This document shows, in pieces, positions 11,926 to 22,118 of a stretch of 64,000 nt of DNA. The notes beneath the pieces are model-generated. The model had not been told where the DNA came from, made no database searches, and was given only the letters and a program-made list of their open reading frames with translations. Position 1 is the first letter of the stretch. Each line of letters opens with the position of its first letter. The stretch comes from Portulaca oleracea. Taxonomy: Eukaryota; Streptophyta; Magnoliopsida; Caryophyllales; Portulacaceae. The position numbers and the translations under genes are program-made. Location: contig CM055870.1 in assembly GCA_029582165.1 (NCBI GenBank), positions 9,729,832 through 9,793,831 on the forward strand, written 5' to 3'.

Positions 11926-14900
11926 ATGATGGATGGGAAGAAGTTTGAGTACAAAGAGGAGGACGCGTTGAAAGAGTTGGAGAGGCTCACCGCGAAGGCA
12001 GGTGAAGTTCAGGAGGCCATTTTGAAGGAAATACTCGCTAGGAATGGCGATAGTGAGTACTTGAAAACTTACATCAAGGGAGCTAAGGATGTTCATACGT
12101 TCAAATCTAAGGTTCCTGTCGTTGGTTATAATGGTATTAAGCCGTATATACAGAGGATTATCAATGGAGAGGACTCGTCTCTTCTTACTAGCCATACTAT
12201 AACCGAGATGTTATGCAGGTGAATTATGTTAAATTTCGTCATCTTTTATTTTTGCTTTCATGTTTTTTATATTGTGCATGGGAAAAACTGTTTACATCTG
12301 GATCTTCTAAGACCACATGTCAGGAAAGGCTGATTTAGTTTAATTTTTGTTGTGTTTTTCAGCTCTGGGACTTCGAACGGGGAGCCTAAGTTGATGCCTT
12401 CCACTGCAGAGGATCTTGACAGGAGAACTTTTGTGTATAATCTCATCATGCCCATAGTAAACCAGTAAGTGAAGATCAGTTTAATAATTAGTTTGATGTT
12501 AAATATTTTTAGTTCTTTCTTGGCCTACATTTTCATGACTACCCATGGAAAAAAAAAAAAAAAATCTCATTCTGGGAAAACAATGACATGTAACTGATAA
12601 CTTGACCAAAACACCCAACTGGAACCCACAAATGCCCAAAAAAGGGATGGACTATATTTTATCTGGCATTGATGATTGATCACAGCAAGAATATATAGTG
12701 TCTTCAACTTGAACCAACCAACAAATTTAGGAAAGTTTTGTGTAGGAGATATTCTACTATTTTTTTCACTGAATCTTAAATTACACTGGAGGCCATTAAC
12801 TAAGCTAGCTATTTCAAGGTGTAAAATCAATGAATAGTTCTATTAAAAGATCATGCTGATAGGTACTCGGTCATGAACTGTCAAAAGTTGTTATCTTTCT
12901 ATCTTGGCTCACCAATGGATATCTAATATTTAGCGAAGATCCAGATATATGCAGTCTTACTTGTAACGTAATAAAACTGAGAAGAATTCATATTCTAATG
13001 AATGTTTAGGCACATTCCGGGGTTGGATGAAGGAAAAGCCATGTATTTATACTTCATCAAGGCGGAAATGTCGACCCCGTGTGGATTACCAGTAAGGGCA
13101 GTTCTGACAAGCTACTACAAGAGCAAACACTTCAAGGGAAGAGCAAGAAACATGCCTTACTACAACCTAACCAGCCCTAACCAAGCAATCCTCTGTGATG
13201 ACAGTAACCAAAGCATGTACTGTCAGTTACTTGCTGGTCTAATTCTCCGCCACCAAGTCCTCCGTCTAGGAGCAGTTTTCGCCTCTGCATTTCTCCGGTC
13301 CATCGCCTTCCTCGAGAAAAACTGGGTCAAACTCTGCAATGACATAAGAAAGGGTAAATTAGACCCGTCAATCACTGACCCTGAATGTCAGCTGGCAATG
13401 TCAAGCATGCTTTCTGCGCCCAACCCGTGTCTGGCTGATGAGATCGAGGACATCTGCGGATGTCCGTCGTGGAAAGGCATACTGTGCAGGTTGTGGCCTA
13501 AGGCTAAGTACATTGAGGCTGTCATTACAGGGTCCATGGCTCAGTATATACCGTCGTTGGAGTACTATACTGATGGGAGATTGCCACTGGTTTGTACCAT
13601 GTACGCTTCGTCAGAGTGTTACTTTGGTGTCAACTTGAAGCCTCTGTGTGACCCGTCTGAGGTCTCGTTTACGCTGTTGCCTAACATGGCTTACTTCGAG
13701 TTTATTGAACTGGGGAAGAGTGCGTGGTCGCTTGACATTGATGAAGATGAAGAGGTCCCGAGGGAGAAGGTTGTGGACCTTCTTCATGTCAGGCTGGGAC
13801 ATTACTATGAAATTGTGGTCACAACCTTTGCTGGTGAGTTTTTGTCTTTCTGTTCTCACTTTCTGTTCCTTTTAGTCTTTCTGGCTTATTGAATGTGCTA
13901 CTTGATGTGGTCAAAAACACCATTTTAAGAGCTTAATACTAATGTTGCATTTGGCAGAAGTTTGGGGAAAAATAAATTATGGGATGAAAACTTTTGCTGG
14001 AAACAGTATTTTACTGCTATGTTACTTTGACTCTTCATTTTCCCTGCCGGACCCGTGTCGGACCCTGCATACCCGGACAAGGGTACGACACTAGACACTT
14101 CAAAAATTTCTTTAAAATAGCCGAGTCTGACACCCGTATCCATATCCGATATGGACACACGTACCCGAGTCTGAGTAACATAGTTTTACAATATGGGAAA
14201 ACTTTTCTTGAGAAAATACGTTTTTGCCGTGTTTGATTTACATCTTGAAATCATTGGGAATACTACGATTGTAGTTTCAATATATAAGGATATTTTAGGA
14301 ATTGTAGGAAAATATGAATTTTCATTCCAAATTTTAAAAAAAATATTCCCTTACTCCACCTTGGGAAATACTTTCTGAGTTGGACCATGAAATGCTGGGT
14401 TCCACACCTAAAGTTCCCCTTCTATTAAACACAATCAAATACATTTTGGTTTGACTTAAAAAGTTGACGTACAACTTTTCCAAAAACAAATTCTTTTCAA
14501 ACAATAAACACTCCATTAAGAAAACACTCAGACAAAGAGAACAAAATGTCAATCCAAATCCTTCAAGCCAAGTGAATATATTCTTCTCAAAAGAACCATA
14601 TAAAAAGTTTCTGAAAGTATAAGGTGTATATATCTAGATATACAGTATTATTCAAGAATCTACATTGGACTGACCCTAATGATCTTCAATCAATGGATTA
14701 ATCTTAACCAGGGCTATACAGATACAGAATTGGAGACGTCCTCCAAGTGACAGGGTTCCACAACAAGGCACCCCAGTTCAAGTTCATCTGCAGGCGAAAC
14801 GTGATCCTGAGCCTCGACAACGACAAGACCACCGAAGAAGACCTCCACAAGAGCATCACAGTCGCGAAAAAACAGTTAGAACCTCACAATGTCCTGCTGC

Positions 14901-15280
14901 TTGAGTACACCAGCTACGCGGATTCCTCAACCGTCCCAGGACACTACGTCCTGTACTGGGAAATCGGGCATGTCGGGCAGAGGGCTCCTAATAGTAAGCT
15001 CGACGAGGTCCTTAGAGAATGCTGTGTTGCGATCGAGGAAGAGCTGGATTACATTTACAGAAGGTGTCGCGCACACGACAGGGTTATAGGACCGTTGGAG
15101 ATACGAGTGGTGAAGCCTGGCACGTTCGAGGCGCTTATGGATCTGTTCATAAGTCAGGGGGCGTCGATCAATCAGTATAAGACGCCGAGGTGTATCAAGT
15201 CCAAGGTTGCGTTGAAGTTGCTGGATGCTAATGTTAAGAACTCATTCTTCAGCCCTAGGGATCCTACATGGGTTCCTTGA
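11926..15280 (+). CDS. GH3 acyl acid-amido synthetase (auxin-conjugating type)
   Basis: Four exons, 11926-12218, 12363-12464, 13010-13833 and 14712-15280, all with GT-AG borders and consistent phase, give 595 residues, the usual GH3 length. GH3 enzymes adenylate an acyl acid and transfer it to an amino acid; group II members inactivate indole-3-acetic acid in the cytosol. Visible ATP/AMP-binding motifs are SSGTSNGEPK (about residues 98-107), YASSE (330-334) and GLYRYRIGDVLQV (from 407). The overall sequence (YKSKHFKGR, GAVFASAFLRSI, GPLEIRVVKPGTFEALMD) fits group II, but substrate and exact paralogue are inferred. The start is the first of two adjacent ATGs; a TATA box lies 114 bp upstream. 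Intron 3 contains a small MITE. The protein ends at ...DPTWVP without the short basic tail of some paralogues. Confidence 0.93.
14015..14183. mobile_element. Small MITE in GH3 intron 3
   Basis: The ends CTATGTTACTTTGACTC and GAGTCTGAGTAACATAG are inverted repeats. TTTTAC flanks at 14009-14014 and 14184-14189 may be the target duplication. The interior carries CGTGTCGGAC / CCCGTATCC words. Confidence 0.6.
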
Positions 15281-15399
15281 TGAAATCAAGAATTAAAATG
15301 TTACTGCAAGTTTGTGCTTGGGATTATGCTGTGACAGATTCGGAGTATTGGTGTTTTTAACTGGTGGATTGATCTCAGGGATAATGTTGTACGTATGTA

Positions 15400-15440
15400 A
15401 CAATTAGCCCGCCACTCTCGTGGCGGGTTTTATTAATTGT
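15400..15440 (+). other. GC-rich hairpin in GH3 3' UTR
   Basis: A perfect 8-bp stem CCCGCCAC / GTGGCGGG with a TCTC loop (15408-15427) is enclosed by a second inverted pair ACAATTA / TAATTGT, followed by T-rich sequence. It lies about 120 bp past the stop codon, so it would be in the mRNA tail or act near its end. Function is unknown. Confidence 0.6.
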
Positions 15441-16051
15441 AGCATGTCGGATTCACTAAACAAATTAATAATAATGCAGTGAAGCAGTAGTATTATTAGC
15501 TAGCTATTGTACGTAGTTTCTTATTCGCTCTTTAATCTTAATCATGACTAATTAACAACCGTTGGATATGGAGGTTTGAGAGTTAATGGCAACAAGGTTT
15601 TTCCCTTCTCTTTCTATATCCCTTAGTTTCCCACATAAGAGGAATAATGTAGTTTTATGTGGGTTTATATATCTCATTTTTCTGTATATCATATTGAGTT
15701 TAAAGTAGGGTTTATGAGGGAAGGTATGGTTTGGGCTTCCATGCACGATACTGCTATTTGGCCGGTTGGGTGGGGTGGGTTGCGTTGTTTTGATTTCAGT
15801 TTGACTTTTTGGCTGGATTAATACTTCCAGATTTCTCTCATTAATGTCGTAGATTTTCCGCCTTCACTTAATTCCTATTAATCCACCTTGATTCCCGCCT
15901 CTATTTATTGTGCTTTTGTCGTTCCAAGAGTCATATCCTTCCTATAAATTGGAGTTCTTGCTCAGATAGTGTCCTTACAACAGCCTTGATTCATTCATTG
16001 TTTTCTGACAACAACAAAGAATGGAAGTTATAAGTTGAGGTTAAAGCAGTA
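15441..16051. other. Intergenic, nothing recognised
   Basis: No gene or clearly bounded repeat. Confidence 0.5.
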
Positions 16052-16330
16052 TGTTGGGATTCACCCATGAGTAAATATCCCACATCGAAAAAGTAAAGAG
16101 AAAGCACATGATATATAAGTCAAGTGAGATGGAACCTCACTTAACTTGTGTACCATGGGTTTTGAATCTTGATCGAAGTAGGCTTACCCCTTGGATCTCC
16201 CCAATACAGTATAGGAGAACAGAATGATGAAAGTTGTAGACTTTAGGATAGTTGTGGATAAGTGAGGATCTTCTTTTGAGACTAAAGAAGCAGTGGTACT
16301 CTCCAAGTACTGCATCTTCCCATGAGTTGA
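16052..16330 (+). repeat. LTR fragment, plus strand, related to 18221-18577
   Basis: Begins TGTTGGGATTCACCCATG and shares CCCACATCG, AAAAGTAAAGAGAAAG, a TATATAAGTCAAGT TATA region and CTTGGATCTCCCCAA with the minus-strand LTR at 18577-18221. It carries a small extra segment after the TATA box. The far end is not recognisable, so the right boundary is approximate. Confidence 0.6.
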
Positions 16331-16744
16331 TACCAAACAAGTTCTGAGAAAGAAGTCACAAATAATTGATGAGAATCACAAGTTTTGGGATGTGGATGTG
16401 GATGTGGATGGCCCTCACAGTTTGAAATAGAATAAGCATATATACAAAAAGTATGATGCACCAGTTGGAGCATTTGAAGCTGCTACTGCTTGCTGACTCC
16501 TTTTGACAAAAGATTATGAATGGCCCAGCCGACATGCGCATGCCATGCAAAATTTCTCTTCTTTTATTGGGTGCTCCATCTGCTCACTCCCAGTTCAAAC
16601 TTTATGGCTTATATTGTTTTTCTGAGAGCATATGTATAGTCTTATCAAACATACAAACCAATATTTTTGGATTAAAAATCAATAATTCTAAGGTAAATGA
16701 CTTCAAAAGGTGCATATCGCTACAATATGGAAGTTATATCCAAG

Positions 16745-17914
16745 ATCGACAACTGCCAACCGTTAACTAAACGGTTACATTTTTTGAGCGGGCAACTACG
16801 CAATTTGCAAGTATTTAATTAACGGTCGCAACTAACAACCGTTTAATTAAACGATCGTGTTGCTAGCGATCGTTTAATTAAACGGTCTCAATGTTTAATA
16901 CAACAATCGCTAGCTAGCGACCATGGATCCAACGGTCACTAGCTTAGCCACCGTTAAATTAAACTTTGCGACCGTTTAATTCAACCCCCCTTCATATTCC
17001 CTAATTTCCTCATCTCTCTCTTTCCCGATTCTCCCTCATCTCACTGATTCCCTCTCTTTCTTACTCTTCTTCTTCTTCTCCATTCCCCTAAACACTCAAA
17101 CCGATCACCATCACATTCTCTTTCTCATCACATGAAGCCCGACATACAACACGATCAAGAGCCTTCATCTCAAAGCTCAAGGGAAGAGATCGAATGGTCA
17201 AGCTTTAAGGAAGAGTTGAGCAATTCAAGTATAAAAAGGGAGTAGAGAAGTCGAAAAAGTGTGGGCGGTGTGAAAGCTAGATTTCGTTTTAAGGTTTAGG
17301 GTTTAGATTAAATTTAATTCCGCATATTTAATTCGCAATTTTCTTGTTAACATCTTGTAATGGCGTCTTAAGTTCTTGTAATTGGATCTGGATTTTGATA
17401 TTTTCACAAGTTTAATACATTCTCTGGGTTAATTGTTCCTAGATTATTGGTTCTTATTTGCATAATTTTTAGGTTTGTCTCGATTTACTAGGGTTGTTTT
17501 ATTCGTGTTCTAAAATGTCTCGGTTTGGTTCTAGTTTATGGATTTAATATGTTGGGTTGCTTGATTCATGTTCCTTTTCTACTTCTCCCTTGTTTTGGAT
17601 CTAGTTTGAATTTCTGAGCTGGATTGTAATTGTGTAATTGTTCCGGGAAATTTTGATTGAAAAAAAGTGGAACTGGGCGACCGTTTACACTTAACGATCG
17701 CTAAACCGGTGACTGTTAAGCTTGACCACTGTTTAGTGAACGATCGTAAAATTAGCGACCGTTCAATTCAACGGTCGCTAGCTTAGTGACCATTCACTGA
17801 ACGGTCGACGTACGCCACTCAAACGGTTATTGAGAGGCGACCGAAGTGAATGGTCACACGCCTCCTGGAGCGATCGTTCACGACCTTTTTCAATTGTTGA
17901 AAAAGGTGACGCTT
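16745..17914. mobile_element. Palindromic-word array flanking a 700-bp spacer (CACTA-like subterminal repeats?)
   Basis: Two arrays, about 16745-16990 and 17678-17890, are built from GCGACCGTT...AACGGTCGC half-words. The full palindrome CGTTTAATTAAACG occurs exactly at 16840-16853 and 16871-16884, and CTAGCTTAG in both arrays. The spacer begins with a pyrimidine-rich leader and holds a 37-codon frame at 17132-17245. Such reiterated palindromic words are known from subterminal regions of CACTA (En/Spm) elements, where they bind transposase; I could not find CACTA ends, so the class is inferred. Confidence 0.5.
17132..17245 (+). other. Short open frame (37 codons) inside the word-array element
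   Basis: ATG...TAG of 37 sense codons, rich in Ser/Glu, beginning MKPDIQHDQEPSSQSS. It follows a pyrimidine-rich leader resembling a plant 5' UTR. No family recognised; may be a remnant of a transposon transcript or chance. Confidence 0.25.
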
Positions 17915-18127
17915 TGTAACATCCCGGGTATATAGTTAAGTAGTGACTTAAAAGAATTGAAATGACTGCATATATCACCAAGGTGCACCTTCTTTTACGG
18001 TACCTCGTGCATTGGGAACTCCTCAGTTAAGCATGTTTGGCTTGAAGTCTCAAGATGGGTGACCTCCTGGGAAGTTTTCCCAAACAGCGTGTGAGCACCA
18101 TTCATATTAGAGGCTGAAATTTAGGAC
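17915..18127 (+). repeat. Cassandra-like LTR carrying a 5S rRNA-derived promoter
   Basis: Starts TGTAACATCCCGGG and contains a diverged 3' half of 5S rRNA: CTCAGTTAAGCATG, then AGATGGGTGACCTCCTGGGA. Cassandra TRIM retrotransposons are known for 5S sequences in their LTRs. The right end is inferred from a CA at 18126-18127; no second LTR or primer site was found, so this is a solo or broken copy. Confidence 0.7.
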
Positions 18128-18220
18128 AGACCTAGAAAATAATTATCATGTGCCAATTTAATAATGTCTTATTGTGAAGTATATTTTGAAACAATTTTCA
18201 ATCTTTTGTTGGAAAGAAAA

Positions 18221-18577
18221 TGTTGGAGCATATTGCAGCGGAAACAATGATATATGATAATTCATATATTTTTAGGGAAATTGGTGTTTGGATGCACACG
18301 ATCACATATAAGAGGATGGTGATTTATCAAGATTCACTAGCCTTTGAAAATACTCAAGAGTAAAACCTAACTTGTGAATAAGATCATGAGACCTCTCAAA
18401 TGACTCTCAAAGAATATTGTTGCAGTCAAGACCTCAACTTGTTGAAACTCTCTAGAACTTGAAGGAGAGGAGAATGTTGGGGAAATCCAAGGCAGGAGCC
18501 TACTTGACTTATATACCCTGTCCTTTCTCTTTACTTTTCCGATGTGGGACATTTTTACCCATGGGTGAATCCCAACA
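18221..18577 (-). repeat. Solo LTR (minus strand)
   Basis: On the minus strand it begins TGTTGGGATTCACCCATG and ends CAATATGCTCCAACA, with a TATATAAG TATA box. Flanks GAAAA (left) and GAGAA (right) are a possible 5-bp duplication with one mismatch. No internal domain adjoins it. Confidence 0.7.
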
Positions 18578-18636
18578 GAGAAGAGATGGGGAGTTGAGCG
18601 GTGTGGATGAATGGATTCATCCCCCTATTTATAGTG

Positions 18637-19376
18637 TGTTAGGAAATAAGCAAGATAATAGCGAAGCGCAATAAATTGAGATGACGGATATTACGACAAA
18701 ATTCAGTAATGAAAATAAAAGCGATAAAATCAAACACCAAATTTACGTGGGAAACTGAAGAACTCGGAGAAAAACCCACGGACGACGACAGTCAGAAAAT
18801 AATTCACTATGAGAAATGATGAGTACAACCTGATCACTATCATAGGGTGCGATGCGATCACCAAAGGAGATTACAATATAAATATCTCTCACACTCAACT
18901 CACAATCTCTCAAGATACATTGGGGAAAATATTGGTGAGACTCCCTCTCTCTCAATATTTTCTCTCTAATCTCACTCAGGGTGATTTCGGTGGAGAAATA
19001 GGTACCATATATATAGTGTTGGTGAGGGTAGGAAACTAGGTTAAACAATAATTAACCTTACGATGCTAAGGAGAGTTCCGCCGCAGCCAAGACGCTGTCC
19101 TGAGACGCTTGCAGCGCCAGGAGGGCGCTAACCGCGTCACATGATTGTTGCTCTCTGGAAGTCCCGCTGGCAGTGGGCAAGACCAAGGGGGTAGCGCCCA
19201 GATACTTGGCTCTATGACTTAGGCGCTGGTAGCGCCGAGCTGCCGCTGATAGCGTCTTCGTGTTGTGAGCTACTGTGAGGGGCCCTGCTAGCGTCTCGCC
19301 TGACGCTGGCGGCGTCCCACGTTTTTCTCCCTCGGCCTGGACCCCGACGACCCAATGGGCCACACAAAACCCAACA
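18637..19376 (-). repeat. Copia-type solo LTR with 5-bp target duplication
   Basis: TAGTG at 18632-18636 and 19377-19381 flanks a 740-bp unit with TGTTAGG...CCCAACA ends. The minus strand reads TGTTGGGTTTTGTG, then a U3 rich in AGCGC / GACGC words, TATATATGG, then the GGTTTTTCTCCGAGTTC and CCCACGTAAATTTGG segments common in U5 of Copia LTRs. The clean duplication means the internal region was lost by LTR-LTR recombination. Confidence 0.85.
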
Positions 19377-19381
19377 TAGTG

Positions 19382-19769
19382 GAGTCAAATTCTTCCCTAC
19401 ATATTAAATAACTTAATTCAAGGGCATAAACCATAGGTTCAACGTTGACTAAAAAGATCCGTCAATATTATGATCCAAACATTTGGCACATGGGATAAAT
19501 AAGAAACACAAAATCGGGAAATCAAATCGGACGTTTCTGGGAGCTAGCACAAATTGTGTAAGTCATGACACAGACAAGTGTTTCCTGTTAACATGACACG
19601 ATCCGTGTTAGGGCCACGCTCACATTTCTGGTCTTCTGGTCATCAGCACGACTCGTGGCACACCAGAGACGGTCCGTGTTGGACCATCTCCTTCTCAAGT
19701 GCCCATCGTTGACCTTACCAGTCAACTCTTAACATATTAATTGAGTTCTCAGCTTACTTACACTCTTGA
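19382..19769. repeat. Probable LTR U3 fragment with CGTG words
   Basis: Contains repeated CACGA.TCGTG / CCGTGTTGG words at about 19560-19690 with the same layout as the GC-word blocks of neighbouring LTRs. Boundaries not found. Confidence 0.35.
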
Positions 19770-20595
19770 TGGTCTTGAAATACCTCCAACATACATTAGG
19801 AGTAATAATGCAAGTACAACATAAATAAAAAGAGACAATATTTAGCTCGGAAAATCACGAGTAACTCGAGCACGATAAAATGCATTGTATAGGTTAGAGT
19901 GTAACATATTCTACTCCACATGAGATAAATAGGACATGTATAGACCTAACATTTTAGATCCAATTAAATGAGAAGAATTAGTCATCCTCAAGACTCTCAC
20001 TAACATAGCTTTTCACCCACAGTGAATCGACTAACCCCTTACCTAATTACTGAGTCTTGGGGTGAACAAAAGTCAAGGGAATGAAGACTCGCCTAAGCTG
20101 CGGATGAGTGAAAGCATTCTCATGAGGTACGAAGATTCCTCTCCCTGTAGGTTGAGGTACGAAGTCACTCGACTGAAAGGAGAGGTGCTACCGCTCGTTT
20201 CAAACGTTTACAACGAATAGTGAAACTCATTCGACCAACGTACACCCCTTGTAGGAAACGTTTCAAACATTTACAACGAATAGTCACTTTTATAAAGCCA
20301 CAATCGGCTCGCATCTCTTCACCTCTGCTTGAGGAAGGTAGCTAGAGGATTACGCCCCAACTTTTTTGTCACAATGCCCTATAGTAGATACATATAACAC
20401 CTTCATAAATTTGGGTATATGTATGAAACCAAACTTTGGCCACCAAGCTACAACCAAAATTTGGCAACCACTCCAATTAGATTTACCAAATTTAATATGA
20501 TTAGAAAATTCAACATAATAAGGAAACATAAATATTTCCATAACACAATTAAGAAATAAATCATATGGGTTAATTTGGGGCACTTTTAGGAGACA
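19770..20595 (-). repeat. LTR (3') of a small minus-strand LTR element
   Basis: Diverged copy of 20819-21380. On the minus strand both start TGT(C/A)TCCTAAAA and share AAATTRACCCATRTG, the AGACARTATTT segment and the ACGATAAAAT segment. This copy is longer, containing extra sequence at about 20040-20340 in which TTTACAACGAATAGT recurs. Confidence 0.5.
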
Positions 20596-20818
20596 ATCCT
20601 AATAAAATCCCCATGGTATAAAATTGGCCAAGGATCAACAACTTCCACCCAATATACTTAAACGATCACAATTTGCACTCTACTATGTGTTCAGTTTCCA
20701 TCATGTCGAATTTGGTTAAATGCCCACAAAGTTCTCGAGCCAGTCATCTTGTCACCAAACTAGGATCTCACAACCAAACTCCTCCATGAATTTTATTGAA
20801 TACACTATGATACCAATT

Positions 20819-21380
20819 GGTAAGAAAAAAACGTTAGAGCAAACTTGCATTAGAAACAAGTAGCATATCGAATGCTTCAAAATATTGGGAATAAAGATGC
20901 AAAAATAACAAATAAAGGGAGACAGTATTTGATTTGGAAAACCCAAATCATGAAAAAAAAAATCATGCTTGGCGCAAGTACGATAAAATTCTCTATATAA
21001 GTCACAATACAACAATGTATATATCTCAACTCCTGATTGGATTAATAGAAGAAGTACATATCTATCACGTGCATGAGATCAAATTACATCAAAGGAATCA
21101 ATCTTCCTCAAAACTTTTGCTATCACATATCTTCAACTATTGTTCACCTAAGCCTCTCTGACTGGTACTCCTTAAAAGACACACATAACCTTTGTTAGTT
21201 TGGGTGTATATAGGAAACCAAATGTTAACCCCCAAGTTACGCCATACCTTGGACACCGACTCATTAGATTTATCGAGTCTAATAAAATTAGGCAACTCAA
21301 CATAAAAGGAAAACTTAAATAATTCTTAATACAATTAGGAAACAAATCACATGGGTCAATTTCAGTGATTTTAGGATACA
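20819..21380 (-). repeat. LTR (5') of a small minus-strand LTR element, with Met primer site
   Basis: Ends in CA on the minus strand at 20819, followed after two bases by TGGTATCATAG (complementary to initiator Met tRNA). The homologous LTR lies only about 220 bp further on, so there is no room for coding domains: a TRIM-like or internally deleted element. Confidence 0.55.
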
Positions 21381-21384
21381 ATTC

Positions 21385-22028
21385 TCACCTCCTATTTACC
21401 TGAGACTATAACTTAAATATCAACTTAAATATCTTGATTTTACCCACCACCCGTTTCTACCAATTGAGTTGTACAATTACAATGTAATAAATTAATTAAT
21501 TGTTAAAAATACATAACTAATCAAAGTAAATGAATAGTATATTAGAATAAAATTTTATCTAGATAAGTTCTCAACACCAACAAGTTGATCCACATGTGAT
21601 AATTACTTTATTGTGTGATTTTTAGAGTACGTGCTCTTATTATGAAAATTTACACTAATATGTATTTATTACGTATTAATTTTTTTCTTTTTGAAACTTA
21701 TTGGCATAGTTTTTAAATTTTGTATTTATATATTTTTCAAGCATTTATTTAATATATATTTATTCTTTAATTTCTAAATTATACATTTATACACTTTTCA
21801 ATAATTATTTATACTACTTTTTATGCATAAATTTTTTGTACATAAAAATTTCTATATTTATACACTTTTAAGGCATCTAATTAGTTTATTTTTTTTTCAT
21901 ATGTAAAATTTATAAATGTGTTTTGTCAAGATATTAATGCCAAATCCAATCCATTATCCAAATTATGTAAGGTGCAGCTGCACCCGGGTGTAGCGAATGA
22001 TTCGTAATCCAACTCCACAGTCCACTGG
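21385..22028. other. Intergenic, upstream of LPA1
   Basis: Very AT-rich. A perfect 14-bp palindrome GGTGCAGCTGCACC lies at 21971-21984. No clear TATA box. Confidence 0.5.
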
Positions 22029-22118
22029 GTGGACACTGGCCACTGGTTCTGCACTACCGCCCTCCACATTTTCTGGTCACTCACAATCACAGCTTTTCTC
22101 TCCTCCGTAAGCTCATCA

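Noticed and set aside
15408..15430. Rho-independent terminator
   Set aside because: Shape matches, but this is a plant nuclear gene; kept only as a hairpin of unknown role.
16745..17900. CRISPR-like array
   Set aside because: Eukaryotic context; words are palindromic, irregularly spaced and in both orientations.
17990..18095. A 5S rRNA gene
   Set aside because: Only a diverged 3' half is present inside an LTR-like context.
19058..19363. 101-codon minus-strand frame
   Set aside because: Lies inside the U3 of a solo LTR and is composed of AGCGC/GACGC words.
22029..22118. Upstream in-frame ATG of LPA1 as the true start
   Set aside because: The added 30 residues do not look like a transit peptide start, and MAVASLSL is a better one; not excluded.
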